Source: Echinococcus granulosus
Lineage: Eukaryota; Platyhelminthes; Cestoda; Cyclophyllidea; Taeniidae
Length of the DNA: 64,000 nucleotides
Direction: 5' to 3'
Assembly (NCBI RefSeq): GCF_000524195.1
Contig: NW_020170443.1
Coordinates: 208,535-272,534, forward strand
The number at the start of each line of letters is the position of its first letter. Within the stretch, counting starts at the first letter, position 1. The translations under genes and the position numbers were made by a program. The notes under the pieces are model-generated. The model had not been told where the DNA came from and ran no database searches. It saw only the letters and a program-made list of their open reading frames with translations. Of the stretch, positions 1 to 13,429 are shown in pieces.

Positions 1-340
1 GGTGCAAGTGGGGTGGGCGGGGGGTAGGCGAAGGATGGCATAGGGTGGTGGCGAATGCTCCCGCCCTTCCTTTGCCACCCCTCCACACACCCACACCTGA
101 GTGAACCACGTGTGTGAATGTGTTGGTGCGTAACAACTTTCTAGTTGTGCGCCTGACCCAGAAAGACGTCTTTGCACATGCAAAGGTGCTGATTTACGAC
201 CAGTAGCTGCGCCTGCACTGCATAACACGGCACAGACCGAAATGTCACCTGTTTGCGGCTTCCACTTCGCCTGCCTGACTGCCTGCCTGCCCTACATCCT
301 CTCTGTGGTTGTTGGTGTTGCTAATCTTCTTGTTTTGTAG
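1..340 (+). other. Intron upstream of the TBX20-type exon (partial)
   Basis: The stretch ends in a good acceptor (TTGTTTTGTAG at the 3' edge) for the T-box exon that follows. It is G-rich at its left end and carries CA/TG-rich low-complexity sequence. I see no coding exon in it. The earlier T-box exons must lie left of the window. Confidence 0.6.
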
Positions 341-1672
341 ATAACAAAACTGAAAATTGACTGCAATCCATTCGCCAAGGGCTTCCGTGATTCATCGCGT
401 CTGTCCGACTTCGAACGGTGAGTTGGCTCAATTGAGTAGCTCGAGAATGACCTCCACGGTGCAGCCCTTTCATTATAATAAACTTTTATCGAAAATTTAG
501 ACATCAGAATTTAACAGTTTAACAATTTATTGTTAGTTGCATTGTCTCCGTTAACGACTGACCAGTTTTTAAAACAATTGACCCGCTGATCCTCCGCCCC
601 GAGAGGAGCGCTTAGCCACCTTTCGGTCACTTTAAGTGATCTCCGGAGGCAGGAGAAAGAGGCGTTGCTACACCTGGACGGGGAATTCCCTTAGCAGGTG
701 CTTCCGCCGCCCAATTTTATTGCTTTTGTTTACTATGAGGGCTAGCGCTTGCTAGCGCCCCAAAGAGGAAGCGTGAACAGGAGGTCGGTGTTTACACGAA
801 GCCCTGACGCCAACACTCCGGCGAGAGGAGGGCAGGAAAAAGGGACTGGGAACTGATTTATTTGTTCTTCCTAAGAAGGGATAAGGCAAAGGGCGGGGGG
901 TGGGGAGGGGAGGGGAGGGGAAGGATAAAGTGGTGGTAAGGGTGGTGATGACGGTGATGGTGATGGCATTGACGACCGGTGCAAAGACGGCATTTGGCGA
1001 GGAGCACAATGTGTCTGTTTACATTAGTAACATGCGGTGAAAACGTTCGGATGGGCGCACTATTATGAGGACCTATTTTGCCAGGTCAGGCAAAAAGAAG
1101 GCAAGACGGCAGGGCAAGAGGGCAAATTTTGCCCAAATTTGTAGACTCTGCACGCACCCACGCACGTACGCACCATCAAGGGCAAAATTAATGTTGTAGG
1201 TGGCAACATCCTTCTTCCTTCTTTTCAAAAATCTTGTCTTTTTCGATTCAAACGACTTGTAAGAGGTACTATTTAAAGCCTGAATAATTTATTTCATTTC
1301 AGGGAATCAGTGGAAAGTCTTTTGGCCTCTCAACATTCCGGTGGGATGATTTCAGCCCTGACCACAGGACACTTTCGAACGCCTCCAGCACTGAACACAG
1401 CACATCCACATTCTGATCGCAACTCGTCCTCGTCCTCCGCCTCCTCCTCCTCCGCCTTCCATACCATCACTACGACTAACCCGTCCAACTCCCTGACAAG
1501 CTTCATGCAACAGATGCTCACTTCCACACTGGCTCATCGCGATCTCCCACCGAATCTCCCTCTGCCATCCAATTCTGCGGTGGCAATGCTGGCCTACCTC
1601 CAATTGGTCCATTCCTTAAGTGGCCATGACAACAGCCAATCGCAGTGGACGGAGAGGGATTCTGTGTCCTGA
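341..1672 (+). CDS. TBX20: TBX20/midline-type T-box transcription factor, last two exons (5' partial)
   Basis: Two exons are visible: 341-417 and 1303-1672, in matching phase 2, with stop TGA at 1670-1672. The first encodes the end of the T-box DNA-binding domain, ITKLKIDCNPFAKGFRDSS, followed by RLSDFER; the second begins ESVESLL. Known from the family: the TBX20 subgroup continues FRDSSRLTDIERESVESL after the T-box, which separates it from TBX2/3/5. The remaining C-terminal tail of about 115 residues is Ser/Thr/Pro-rich with a run of serines and no further domain I recognise. TBX20 proteins act in the nucleus in heart, muscle and neuron specification; a role in this animal is inferred only. 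The start and most of the T-box lie outside the window. The 885-nt intron holds a strong G-tract block. Confidence 0.9.
895..920 (+). repeat. Polypurine G-tract, potential G-quadruplex
   Basis: Five runs of four or more G separated by single bases (G6-T-G4-A-G4-A-G4-A-G4) lie inside the last TBX20 intron, on the coding strand. The pattern meets the usual G3+N1-7 quadruplex rule several times over. Confidence 0.6.
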
Positions 1673-4600
1673 GTGATTTACTGGTGCTACTAACTTTGTC
1701 CCTCCTATTCTTGTGTGTGTGTGTGTATATAGGCCACATAAAAAAAAGCTGTTAATACCTTACCTTGAGCCTGAAATCCAGATCGAGAGATCTATTAACG
1801 TTGCTGGGCCTAGCGGACATTCAGTTCACGCATGGAAGTTGCATTTACCGAAGGGAAGTAATCTAACCTGCTGAAATCACACCATCCCGGATTCATGGGG
1901 CGTAAAGTAGAAGGAACTTTACTTTGTTATGTGAATAAGGCACTGCTTAAGGATCTAGTGATACCTCTCTCCGAATGGGGACATTCCCAGCAAAGGCGAG
2001 GGACAGGATGGAGTGGGAAGAGGTGTGACGATGACATAAACATCTCGCCAGTTGCCAACTCGCCTTATCCCCTTTCCCTACAACATAAACAAGCACCACC
2101 TTTTGTGGGAGGTCAGTAAAATGAGGCAGCAGTGCCATTTTACCGCATTTCTTTACCACATCAAGTGGGTCAACAATTTAACGTCCGGACAGTGCGGTAC
2201 AGTGGGTGAAATGGTGCAGCACCACAAATGTCATCTCCACGCCTTGCAAGAGGAGTGTGATGGCAGGAAAGGTTGACGAGACAGATGGATTTCACAGCCT
2301 GAGATAAGCGAACGAATGCTGGCAGGTGGCACCTCTGAGTGTCCCTTTCTTCCACTAGTTGAGAAATCAAATAATGGGTCTAGGTAGTTAAAAAGGCCAA
2401 TAACAAGGCTTGACAATATTCAAAACTGACAAGACTAAGTAAACCAGATGATAAACAGCGAGTAAAAGAGGGAAAATCCTGGGGAAACTCGTCATGGAGG
2501 CAGGAAGCTACTCCCGGGGCGGGTTGTCAAAAGTTTTCCATTTGTGCTTGCTAAACTGACAAAAATTTCCCAAAATTACACTAATGAAACTCGTATTTGT
2601 TTCACCTAAAGCCTCTAAAGGCGATACAGTGATTTTACCGTGGAAATTGTGAGCTAGATCCATTGAAAGTGGCTTGGAGAACTTCACTGAAATGGGCGCA
2701 CACCCTTATGAGCTGGCACACACACACGGATTCGGGCTCGGGTGAGGAGTACAGACAGTGTACGGCAAAACGTGTGAAATTTTGCACACAAAGATGTGCT
2801 TTAGGAAATTTGAGAAAGCCCCTCTTGCAAATTATTGCTGGCCCTCGAAAACGCCAACGACGAGAATTTACGCGAGGGAGGGAGAGAGAGAGAGAGATTT
2901 TGAAGATTCAACTTCCAAAGTGAAGGCAACAGTGACATACAGTTGGGCGATTTTGGGAATGAGTGAAACTTAAAACTTTCAAGTTCTGTGTGATTACTGA
3001 ATAAAAAGTAAAGAGGATATTCTTGAGCAGCTACATGACAGTTAATTTACAACTGCACGAACCAAAATGCATTTAAAACTTTAATAAGCTCTCCAAATTA
3101 GAATTGGTGGTCTAATTATAATTTATTTTAGCAAATACCACCATGAATTGGGAGAATGGTGCTATCCTACTAAAGGAAGGCAGTAATTTTATCGAGATTT
3201 TCTGGGATTTCTGGCGAGAGAAATATGATGATCGAGTGATCTATTGATCAGAGGGTGTCGAGTTACCGGTCTTTGTTAAGGAATCACAGTTCATCATTTC
3301 CAGCATACAAGGATTATAGTAAGAGGAATTCACACGAATTTTTAGCGTGTGATTTGAAGCATGCCCCTGGCGCCTCAAAATCTATGCAGGTGGCAGAAGA
3401 TCAGATTTCTGCAGAACGTCGCCGCACAGTCACCACTACACACACGTGAGACTAGTTTATTCACTGTTTTTACTGATTACTTTTAAGTAACAATTGTTTT
3501 TTATAATACTATGCGGGGCTCGTGTACGACCAAGCGGTCGACTGACTGTTGTCTACAAACAGATCAAATGCAATGGTGGATGCGAATCCGACGAGTGTGA
3601 ATTCGCGTGTCGAGTTAAATTACTATTTAGTATCAAAAACTTAATGTCTATCTCCAAAACAATGTTGTATAATGTTTTGGTCCCCTGCTCTTTAATTATT
3701 TGTCGGATTGCTAGGTTAAAGGAAAGTGAGATCCACTTGAAAGGATTAAGCGCAGCTCCAAGACTTTTTTACCAGATGTGATGGATGACCAGCTAGTACA
3801 TGCCAATGTAATAAACGGGGTAGATTTATTTGTCACTACACTTTCTGTACCTAGAGCATAAGATGAGCGTTGCTTTGTGATGAAAATGACCTGTCACTAT
3901 TTACACGAGCTGATTATATTAATCATTAGCTACTTTCTTTATTTATTCATATAACCTCTTACATCGGTAGTCACCCACCTATTAGGATCGAATGATTAAA
4001 TCTCCTGAAAGTGCAACAGATTTTATTAACGGTAAATCACTGGATGTTTCTTACTACTATATTTGTAAATCGTCATACTAAAATGGCCTTACGAAATGCT
4101 TTCGCATCCCTATGGGTAGGACAAAACCATTCGTCTCTATTATTTCAGTGCAGCTAGAAACATTTTCAAATTTTTCCGTATTTTGGGAACAAGTGAATGA
4201 GGGTAGCTGAATTCACTACTTTCAAACGCCCCTCATGTGCCTGAGTAAATTTCAAGGAATAAGTTGCATGATAAAATGAAAATCCTCAATCATTTGCAAA
4301 CATTGAGCATTTTTAGCCAGTCCCGTTGATGATGCATAGAACTGTCTGCATTAATTTATATCTTTTTCTATGAGAAATAGCGCTTCAATGGTTCCAGTTT
4401 GGGTTGAAAGTCAATTTACAAAGGCAAAACCATCAAATAAAAGTGGCGTTTCAGGCAGTAATGAGACACTCCTACAATTATAACGTAACTCGGGGACAGG
4501 CAGTTTACCATCTCGGATGAGTATAAAAGGAAAGACTTCTTGCCAGATGTCACAGAATCACAAGCCGAACGTGGAAATCATTGCGTTGTTGGGGAAGCAG

Positions 4601-7521
4601 ATATGATCATTTTGTCAAGCACCAGCACTGTAGCATTCACAGAATTCATTGTTCCCATCTTCATCTTTCTTATCCAAAGCCTACCCTTCCTTTATGGCCT
4701 GAGTAAATGCAAAAATTACACATGATTCGACAGAAGTTTGCCAAATTTCAGAGTGGTCAAATCGTTGTTATGGGCAAGGATGCAATCTGTAATTGCGCCG
4801 ACGAGAAGCAATCGAATTAGACTTCTTCGTCCATTGTGACTCCTTCCTGCTTTTCTTTTTTGCACTTAAGACTAGCCAGCAGAGCAAACTATACACCTTT
4901 TCAGGTATTATTTAAATTTGCAGTGAGGACGTACGTCCTGTATGTTTCCACTTATATCATCGCAGCGCAGAGCCCATTGCTAGTGCAGTTTGGCCTGCAC
5001 TAGTCCGCGGCCAGCGAGCGTAAATCCAACAGCACTGTTGACCTAGTGGATGGTGGTTTTGGAGACTGAATCTGTGAAGATTTCCCACAGAAACGAACTT
5101 AGCCTAGCTTGGCAACCGGTATCGGCAGTGAACTAATAAATGTCACGCAATCCAAGTGCAATTTTAGGGTGTATAACAGGGAGGCCGCAACTTCCTTGTT
5201 GGTTGCCCAGGTGTATTTTTTGTATGTTCTCATTATGTAGGGTTTTATGCATTGGCAACACTGGAATCCTGTGTAAAAGTAATTGGATATAAAATTTCTG
5301 CACGACTTAGTCCAAAATGTCAACTACCAATTCTTGTGGAAAGAATGCACTTGGTGGGCACAATCTCACCTTTATCGCCGAGAGCGCTGTTTTAATGAGA
5401 GCAAATTCTTCTCTGAAAGGAGTTGTTCATGTGCGGGAGACATTTATACTGAACTAACAAAAGTTGAGTGACCCTGACGTCTGATTACAGTAGCCATAGC
5501 AAAATGGAAGTAACAAACCCGAAAAATTACTGCCGTATCAGCAACGTAACGGTCCATCAGGCTTTGGGGAAGTTAAGTGAAAATGTTGGATACATCTGGG
5601 CTCCTTTTTATGGTCTCTCGCTATTTGTTAAGGAAAGAGCGCACGCCTAAACCTTTAAGTACTCATCCTCACTACTGTCATTGTGAAGATTTTTCTCCAG
5701 GCGAGAGCCATTCAAAGGCGTTGGGTAATGCAACCTGCTTTGAAATGGAGGTATAGGGGCACTGAAAACTCCTTGTCTTTTAAAGAAAAGTATTTTCCGA
5801 CACCCTCTTAAATCCACTTTACCCCAAAAAGCCCCAAAAGCCCAATATCAAGAGCCACATACTTGGACCTTTCGTGGTTTATCACTAGTTAGTCTGGCGA
5901 TCGCAACACAACAACGTCTGCATTAATTCGGCTTTTTCCTGTGGGGCATCCACTAGCTTCTAACAGTACCCAGGCAATGAATCCTCTTGTCCATAGTGCA
6001 TCATACCGTTCTGGGATGAAATTGAATATCCACAACTGGAAGCGCCGAGGACGATATTTGAAAGAAGGGCTTAGCTTTGTGACATTATGACTCTTGAGTC
6101 CACACAATTTGCCCACCATCATGATGTCCTAACTCGTTTGCTTGGAGAGACGTAAAATCAGTTTTTTGCATGGCATTTATTGACTGTGGAGTTAATAAAT
6201 AGGGCAACAACCCTCAGCGGAAGTCGTCACAAAGTACCCGATTGGCGTCAAGTTTAGTAATCTACTAAGGACAATGATTCTGGAAACGCCCACAAACGAC
6301 CCGATCCTACCAATGTCAGCGGGTAGAGCGCAGACAGAGTGGCGGTGTCTCAGCTCAGGCCGGCCGGACTAAACGGTAACTTGCAACTTACACAATGACA
6401 GGATCTGATCAGTGACAGAAACATCCAGCCATAGTTGGCCGAGGATTTCAACAAAGTGCTGGTTTATCAAGCTCCTTGGCTCCGACAGATGGGATGGCAT
6501 TTCTCATCGGAGATTGCCTTCGTCTCATCACTGGAGCTACCAAATTTAACAATCAATTTATTCTTTGCCTCGTAAAACGTGGACTATGGCGGTGGCAACA
6601 CGATGTTAGCTTTCATTCCACACAAAGTAGCCGTCCACTCTCAGCAAACGTCAAAGTCCATCGAGAGGAGGTAAGAAAGGCCACTGCAGTGGATGACTGG
6701 GTCTGCGGAGGTCGACTGCATTTCGCAAGACCATGACAGAGGCGAATGGAAGACGCTGAGGTGGTTTCACAATGAGAAGTGGTATGGAGAATACCCACGT
6801 TCAGTCTGCAGCGATATTCCCGGACGAAGTTTCCGCACCGCAGTTGTATAATTCGGAATGAATGAATGCCGTTGAATTGTCACTAAACTTCGCGGTTGGG
6901 TAACCTTCAGTTGAAAACTAACGTGCTGGACGGTGGTGAAGATTAAACAAGACAAACTAAGGATAATGCTCAAGGCAGGACGGAGGTTGTGACAGGATAA
7001 AAGTGTGCTGCCAATCACAAGAAGTTCTATTCAAACGAACTCCAGTGGACAAAACTGTCCGGCATGTATGTTGGCGCAGGTAATGACAAAACTCCACCTA
7101 CACCCACTTCAGGTGTGTTAGACTTCACCGGCCATTCCATCTCCATGGTTGCAGTCATCATTCCACCCTCGAAAGAGAGTGGTCCAAACTCAGGCGGCAG
7201 AGGATTTTAGAGCTAGACTGTAAAATACTGTTGGCGACAGGGGGAAATGTTCCAAGGAAATTTCCTACTGCTGCTGACTGAAAAACAAAAAGACAAGCAC
7301 AAAGAAAAACACGCCTTGTACTCAGACAATAGAAGCGTTGTTTCTACAATTCACAAAATCATGACAAACACTGATGTACGCATCACCAAGGTATATAAAA
7401 CGTACTAATTTTGTGTGAGTTAAAGCAGGGAAAATGGAGTACAGGTGATAATTTGATAAGACTGGAGAGAAAGGGGGAGAGGGAGAGCTCATTTATGTAC
7501 AAATATATCAAAACACATGTA
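1673..7521. other. Intergenic spacer between TBX20 and GABPA 3' ends
   Basis: About 5.8 kb with no open reading frame that shows domain content or codon-like composition. A short GA microsatellite lies at about 2878-2897 and a TG run at about 1713-1729, just after the TBX20 stop. The part from 6290 to 7000 is richer in GC than its surroundings, but I could not tie it to any family. The two flanking genes converge here. Confidence 0.5.
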
Positions 7522-10500
7522 TTACTTCTTGCGACTCTTCTGCTCAGCAATTTTGCAACATTCGTCAGCTTCCATCCTGAGGACGGCAGTTACCTTGTCA
7601 ATATCATCGACACCGCAGTATTCAAAGGAGTCATCATCCTCATCTTCATCCACTTCCTCAATCACTTCTCCCTCCTCCTCAGGTCTGGAGAAATGCGGAC
7701 TCACGTCCACTTCGGCGGAAGTCGAGTCAGACTCCATGCTGTCTAAAATGGTCGGCATGGACGAGGGCATAAGCCTCAACCGCATCGGAGAGGAGCAACC
7801 GAACCAGGCTTCTCCATCCACCATTGTTCGTTTTCGACTGATTTCTAAATCACCGTTTCTAAAGTTCACACCGTGCTTCTCTGCACAGAAACACACAAGC
7901 TCATGAAGCTCGCCAGCGGAGTAACCCATGAGAGTTTTTAGGTCACAGATAAATTTGTAGCAGAAGCGTTTGCTCTGCACCTTTGCGATCATATCCCCAT
8001 CGTAATAGTAACGCAAAGCTCGTGAGAGCTTCTCGTAATTCATTGCCGGTTTGTTCTTGCGCTGACCCCACATCGCCGCCACCCGTTCGGGGTTGGCAAG
8101 CATGAACTCGCCGTCCCTGTTCACCCAGTGGATGGCGTCCTGGTGGCGCCAATCAGTGAGGAGATCCAACAAGAATTGCCACAGATGAACCTGGCAACCA
8201 CTACCGGCCGCGGACGACTGAGCGCCTCCTCCCCCTCCAAGCGCAACGGAGGGCATCTAAGGGCGAAAGCCATAATTCCCTTGTCATTGCCATTTTTTGT
8301 CAAATTGACACTAGCACGAAGCTAATTCAGTCCAAGTAAGCATACTCTTTACAGCATTTGCTATGATAAAATCAAAACTCACGGTTATGGTGCCTGAGTC
8401 GTGATGATGGGGAGGTGAGAGGGCCGATACAACCCGATATTTCCTCACACTATTAGGAGCACCACTACCGTCAACCGACAGAGAGGGAAATGGGGAATAA
8501 ATGCGCTCCTCTGTACGGAAGGCTGCGACGGCGGCGGCGTCAGTGTTACCAGTTGAAGTCACAGGAACAACGGAAGAATTTCTATCACTGGTGCCATAGA
8601 AACTGCTCCCATGAGCAGTAAAACCGGCCTGTGTGGGTGTAGGCACGGAAGTGAAGTAGGAGGAGGAGGTTGAGACGGGGGAGGAAGAGGCAAGACGTCC
8701 ATAGGAGAGCTGTACACTAGGAGCAGAGGGTTGACTGATACGCGACTGAAAACCTCCGCCGTTGAGACGCAGGTTACTTGTGAGGGGAAGGGAGGGCGAG
8801 AAGACGGCTCCATTCAGACCTGTTATGCCGTTGGCTAAAAGGTAGCAAAGAATTCGGTAAGTCGCTGCAGGTGCGCATAATTGGGCGGGAGAAATAGGAC
8901 GGTTCGTACCGGTGCCACCGGGGAAACGAGTAATCACAGTGCTGCCATTAGTTGTGGAATAGGCGGAGGACGAGGGACCATTGGAAGCGTACTCTCCACC
9001 ACCGTTGCGGGAGCTGCGAACCCGCGATCTGCCCATCTGACGGTAGACGCGCTGAGAATTCTGCGGTACCGTGTACGGTTGTACTTGCGGTTTGTAGGGA
9101 ACACCTTAAAGGGATACTTTTACTTATTTACTCTTAGTAGACACACATTTCAAAGTGAATTAGTGATGAAACAAAAAAAAGTACAATTTAAGTGAAACTA
9201 CGCAAGTTTTGGGTTCAAAAACAGCGACGAGCAATTCGCTTACTTTTAGCCTAGCCCAACCTAATCCCGTTACTTTTCTAAATATCATCAAAGACCTAAC
9301 ATAAACTTTGAAAACTCATTAATTGAAGAAGTTTATGAAGTATAAAAATGATCCTAACATAAAATGCATTCACTATTTTAGAATGAAAAACCTATGCATC
9401 TTTCAACTTCTTTTTTCAAAAATACGACGCATAAAACCAAACGTTAAGCCGACAACACTTTCACATTTCTCGAAAAATTTCCCTTGTGTTTGGACTAACT
9501 GCTAAACGTTCGGCGCTTTAAGCGCCAAAAAGGTGAACAAGCGTGTCAAATTACTGAGACTCACAGACTTCGCGACAATTCTTGAGCAATTCGAAGTGAG
9601 TGAAAAAGGCCACGTTGGGAGTGGCTGTTGAGCCGGAGAAGTTAAATCGTGCGGAGAGGTCAGTAAGTGAAAGGCCCAGCAGGTCCTCGCCTAGCAGACC
9701 TTCAAAGGCCCTGGCTAATTTACCACCATCACCTCCCCCGTTAGCGTGGTGATGGGAGCTGGTGGAACCGTTATTCACCAGTTTGAATTGCTTCAAAGCC
9801 CAGTTTATCCACATCACCACCTGGACACATAGATTTAAATAGGGAACAAAAGGCAAAATTTGCGGTTCCGTTGACAACAAAAGGGTGAAAAGGAGGCGGA
9901 AGCGAAGCTTTACCTGCGTTGCATTCCATTGGCCGGGATCGCTCGGAATGCTGTTCATCCTCATAAGCCGATGGTAGTGCTCGTCGATGGTCCATTTGCC
10001 ACCGACATCGTTACCACCGCCAGCAAGACGCTCCATTATGACAGCGTAACTTGAGCCATACTGGGAGGTGCCAACGCGTGGTGTGGAGTAAAAACTCGAT
10101 GGCAGCGCTACAGAACTTTGGTTGACAACGCTGTTGGAGGCGGTGGTGGTAGAAAAGCGCTCCATGTTCTCGATGGCTCTGTTAGCGGCATTGAATGCCT
10201 CGAAAACGGCACTGGATGAGATAAACCTGGACTCCTGACCTGTGGAAGACCCCTCGGAGTTAAGGGTACCATCGGATCTGACGTTTGAATGTGATAAAGC
10301 TGATGACATGCCGTTTAGGCTTGTCGCCGCGTTGGAACGATGTGACTGTGCGAAGGGAAATACATAAGACATTTAATAAGCCCCTGTTGGAGGACACTGC
10401 TAAGAAACATTTCATAAAACAAACAATATTTAACACTCAGTGTAGAATGAGAATGCAAATGCATTTCCCGAATTAAAATGTTTTGTTAAAATTCGTTAGT

Positions 10501-12169
10501 CACTAAGTTCAGTTCTATGCAAACAAGTGTTTCTGTAAACACTATTATAAAAACTATTCAGCTCCAGATCACTTAATATGCTGTCGAAGAATCCACGTTA
10601 TCAATCGAAATAGTGTTTAGCTTGAATTATCATTCCACCAACACCATAGTGAATTTTAATTGCAGAAATTGTGAGAGGCTTTATAACATTCCCCGTTTCG
10701 GTCGTTCAACATGATAGGTAAAATTTTAAAAATACAGTTCTCAATAAAGGCTGTTTAACATTAGTCTTGCAGTATTAAAAAACTGAGGCGATAAAATAAC
10801 TTCGAAATGCCGAACTGCCAAGTCGATAAATCAGCTTTTATAGCCAGGCAGAACTTGCTTGACAATGTAAGAAACCACTAAAGCAAGACCCAAAACCACA
10901 GATTCTCCAAACGAAAGCTTTCGGGAGACAAAAACTGGCCACGTCATGATTGGTGGAGGGTTCAATTGATAATTGGTAGATGCAAAATGTGCTAAATGAA
11001 AACAATCTGGAATGAAATACACGAGGTTTGAGTTTCGAGGTCTTAGTTGAAAGTAGCCAACAAGCAATAGCCACCGCACCAAAGCTAATTTGATTACCCG
11101 CCCAAAAATGAACACAAGCGACTTAATGAAACGCCGATTGCATCTATTAAGTGTTGGTAACACATAACTTTCCCACGTAGAAGGGATTACTACCATAAGA
11201 GAGCGGCAATGCGACCAGACACGTGCAAACGAAAAATAACACTACCTTGTCTGATTGGTATAAGAGCAATAACCTATGCGCATCGGTCATAACTTAGATT
11301 AATTCAGTGATGATGCAACTAGCTTTATTTACGGAGGAAACCGACAAGGTATCACCGACGTTTTCCACGTCCAACTCAAGAAGGAGCGAAGCAGAAAATC
11401 GAATGGGGAAGTATTGACGTCTAAAGCGTTCGTCACTATTAATAATTAAATTAACAGCTGTAGTAAATGAGTACGATTAGCAAGTCTCTTTGAAAAAGCC
11501 AATGATAAAGCGAGTCAAAAAAAAAACAAATTTGCCCTTCTGATTAACATGGCTAACCGGAATAATGCTCAAATACAACTAGTGTGGTTTTCGTAGCAGC
11601 ACATTATCAGAAACGCAGTTGTAACGGAAATAATAAAATCGACACGCTGAACACCACACAAGAATGAAAAAACGCAAGAAAACAAATGCTACCTGGCCAA
11701 CACCACCCTCACTCATTCTATTTTTGTTATTAAGGGCTGGAGATTCTGTACAATCCACTTCGGCATCAGGAGAAAGAATGTCGACAACATTTAGTCGGGT
11801 GAACCGATAGGACGATATATGGGTGGGCATGGACTTAATTTCCAGTAGCAGTTGGACCATTCCGCTGGGCTGTATACAATGAGCAGATAGTGGCCAGTTT
11901 CCGTGAAGCTACAAAGGTGGACGAAAATAAGGACCACCTACCCGAATACGGTCATTGAGGTAATACTGACAATCTTTGAGATCGAGACCAAAACGACGTT
12001 GAAGAATGCAGGCAATTTCATTAAGAGTACGATCAAGTGAGACAATAAGACTTATTCGTTTGTGTGAGCTACTGGCAGCCTTTGCAAAGCGAGAACCGGA
12101 ATGACTTGGTCGGTTTGAGTTCACCATGGATGAATCAGAACTATTCCTCAATTTAAAAATACGGGACAT
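7522..12169 (-). CDS. GABPA: GABPA-type ETS transcription factor (GA-binding protein alpha)
   Basis: Six exons on the minus strand: 12169-11942, 11869-11693, 10345-9914, 9820-9565, 9104-8383 and 8256-7522. All phases match and give about 849 residues. Exons 1-2 carry the GABPA-specific OST/ubiquitin-like domain ([13 protein letters not shown] in exon 1, [10 protein letters not shown] in exon 2). Exons 3-4 carry the PNT/SAM domain ([12 protein letters not shown], then [12 protein letters not shown], then the [13 protein letters not shown] core). The last exon carries the ETS domain ([48 protein letters not shown]). This OST-PNT-ETS order is diagnostic of GABPA, which with its ankyrin partner GABPB activates GGAA promoters of nuclear-encoded mitochondrial and housekeeping genes. 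The protein is nearly twice vertebrate length (about 454), because of a long Ser/Gly-rich linker in exon 5 and an acidic tail. ATG 12169 is the first in-frame Met; an earlier non-coding exon is possible. Confidence 0.9.
10346..11692 (-). other. GABPA intron 2, about 1.35 kb
   Basis: Bounded by donor GTAGCA after 11693 and acceptor TTCGCACAG before 10345. A 121-codon minus-strand reading frame at 10831-11196 has no family likeness and no need in the gene model, so I treat it as chance. Nothing else is seen. Confidence 0.5.
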
Positions 12170-12691
12170 TTCCAACAACTATCAGCAGGATCAAACGTGC
12201 TCAGGATGAATGAGTCATAAAATCAGGGAATATTTGTGAATTTCGGGGGAATCGGTTGTAACCGCAAGCAAAAAAACGTGTTAAACAAAGTAAACTTATG
12301 CAAAGTTCTTGAATGACTTTGGATTAGCGAAGGGGTCTCGAACAGACTGCAAATAACAACCAGTACATAAAATGGCGTCACGTTTATTCAAGCTAAGCGC
12401 TTGGCTAGCATAAAGGGGCAAGTAGATACGAAATTGATACAAACTATCTAAGGTTACAGCATATAGTAACCTATTTTGAGAAAGAGAGTAAGTTGGATAT
12501 TAAAAAGTAAAAAACCGAGAAAAAAATAAAAATTTGCCGGTGGATTTTTTGATGGGATTACGACTTGACATATGAACCTAGAACATTCCTGTGTGGTACA
12601 GAGCTACAGTTACAGCAATCTTCATTTGCTACTAATTCTCAGGAATCCATCTTTTTTAATCAGACAGAACTTGCTATGCATTAGAGATATT

Positions 12692-12765
12692 CGTAGCCCC
12701 CCAAAACTTACCTGAAGTCGAAAGAAGACATAAAACCCGGGCAGATGTATTTTCGACTTAGAATA
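12692..12765 (+). repeat. 5' fragment of TGTAGCG-type LTR
   Basis: The segment GTAGCCC...CCTGAAGTCGAAAG then AAGACATAAAACCCGGGCAG matches the first ~75 bp of the LTR at 24528-24279 (minus) and 39844-40039. It decays after that. Confidence 0.5.
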
Positions 12766-12974
12766 GGGCTTAGGACTGCTGCTCTAAACGAATGTTAGCC
12801 AAACACTTAGCCTATTACATAACCTCTATTCTATTTTGAGCGTCGTCTGCGGTGTTCTCCTTTTCAACTATAACTAAGTGATCAGTGCTCTAAGAAAAAA
12901 AACATGCATGATCCAACCATAACATGTATCAAATTCCTATAAAAGTGAGATTATATTTTACCCTAAGGGCACCG

Positions 12975-13209
12975 TGGAGCGAGACTCCTCGGTCTCCGCT
13001 TTCCTTTTCCAAGCGTTCTTAGACAAGCCCGGTTGATTCGCATTGGACATCTTTATTAAAGGTGACAAGATGGATGGGGAAAATAAAATATTCAAGAAGG
13101 AGTGGAGCCGTTGTCGCTAGGTAAGGGAGAGGGCGATCCGGTCACAAGGTTCGGATTTCCTGATTGCCTCCTCCCCAAAAAGGCGCATTAAAACAACATA
13201 AGTATTACA
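12975..13209 (+). repeat. LTR-like repeat family 2, copy 1
   Basis: About 235 bp starting TGGAGCGAGACTC and ending GTATTACA. It aligns by eye along its length with 40315-40555 (shared blocks: GCGAGACTC, GGTCTCC, GACATCTT.ATTAA, CATAAGTA). The TG...CA ends suggest a solo LTR. Divergence is high, so it is old. Confidence 0.5.
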
Positions 13210-13429
13210 GCACTGCTTCCATCCAGACATTCCTACTTGATCTGCAATTCTACCCTGCATAGGAACTGTAGTAGGGGACTGGAAATTCTGCGAATCGCTA
13301 CGCGTATCCATAGCTAGTCATTACAGCAATAATATAAAAGCAGGGTCGTATAACAAAGGATTGAGTCTAACATGGTTAAGTGGGGATAGGGTTTCGTTTA
13401 TACTACATTTTGGCTCTTCATTCTCATTT

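Noticed and set aside
7517..7906. Plus-strand serine-rich open frame
   Set aside because: Complement of the acidic tail and ETS region of GABPA; low-complexity antisense shadow.
10831..11196. 121-codon minus-strand open frame inside GABPA intron 2
   Set aside because: No domain, no splice-phase fit with the flanking exons and AT-rich codon make-up. The gene model is complete without it.
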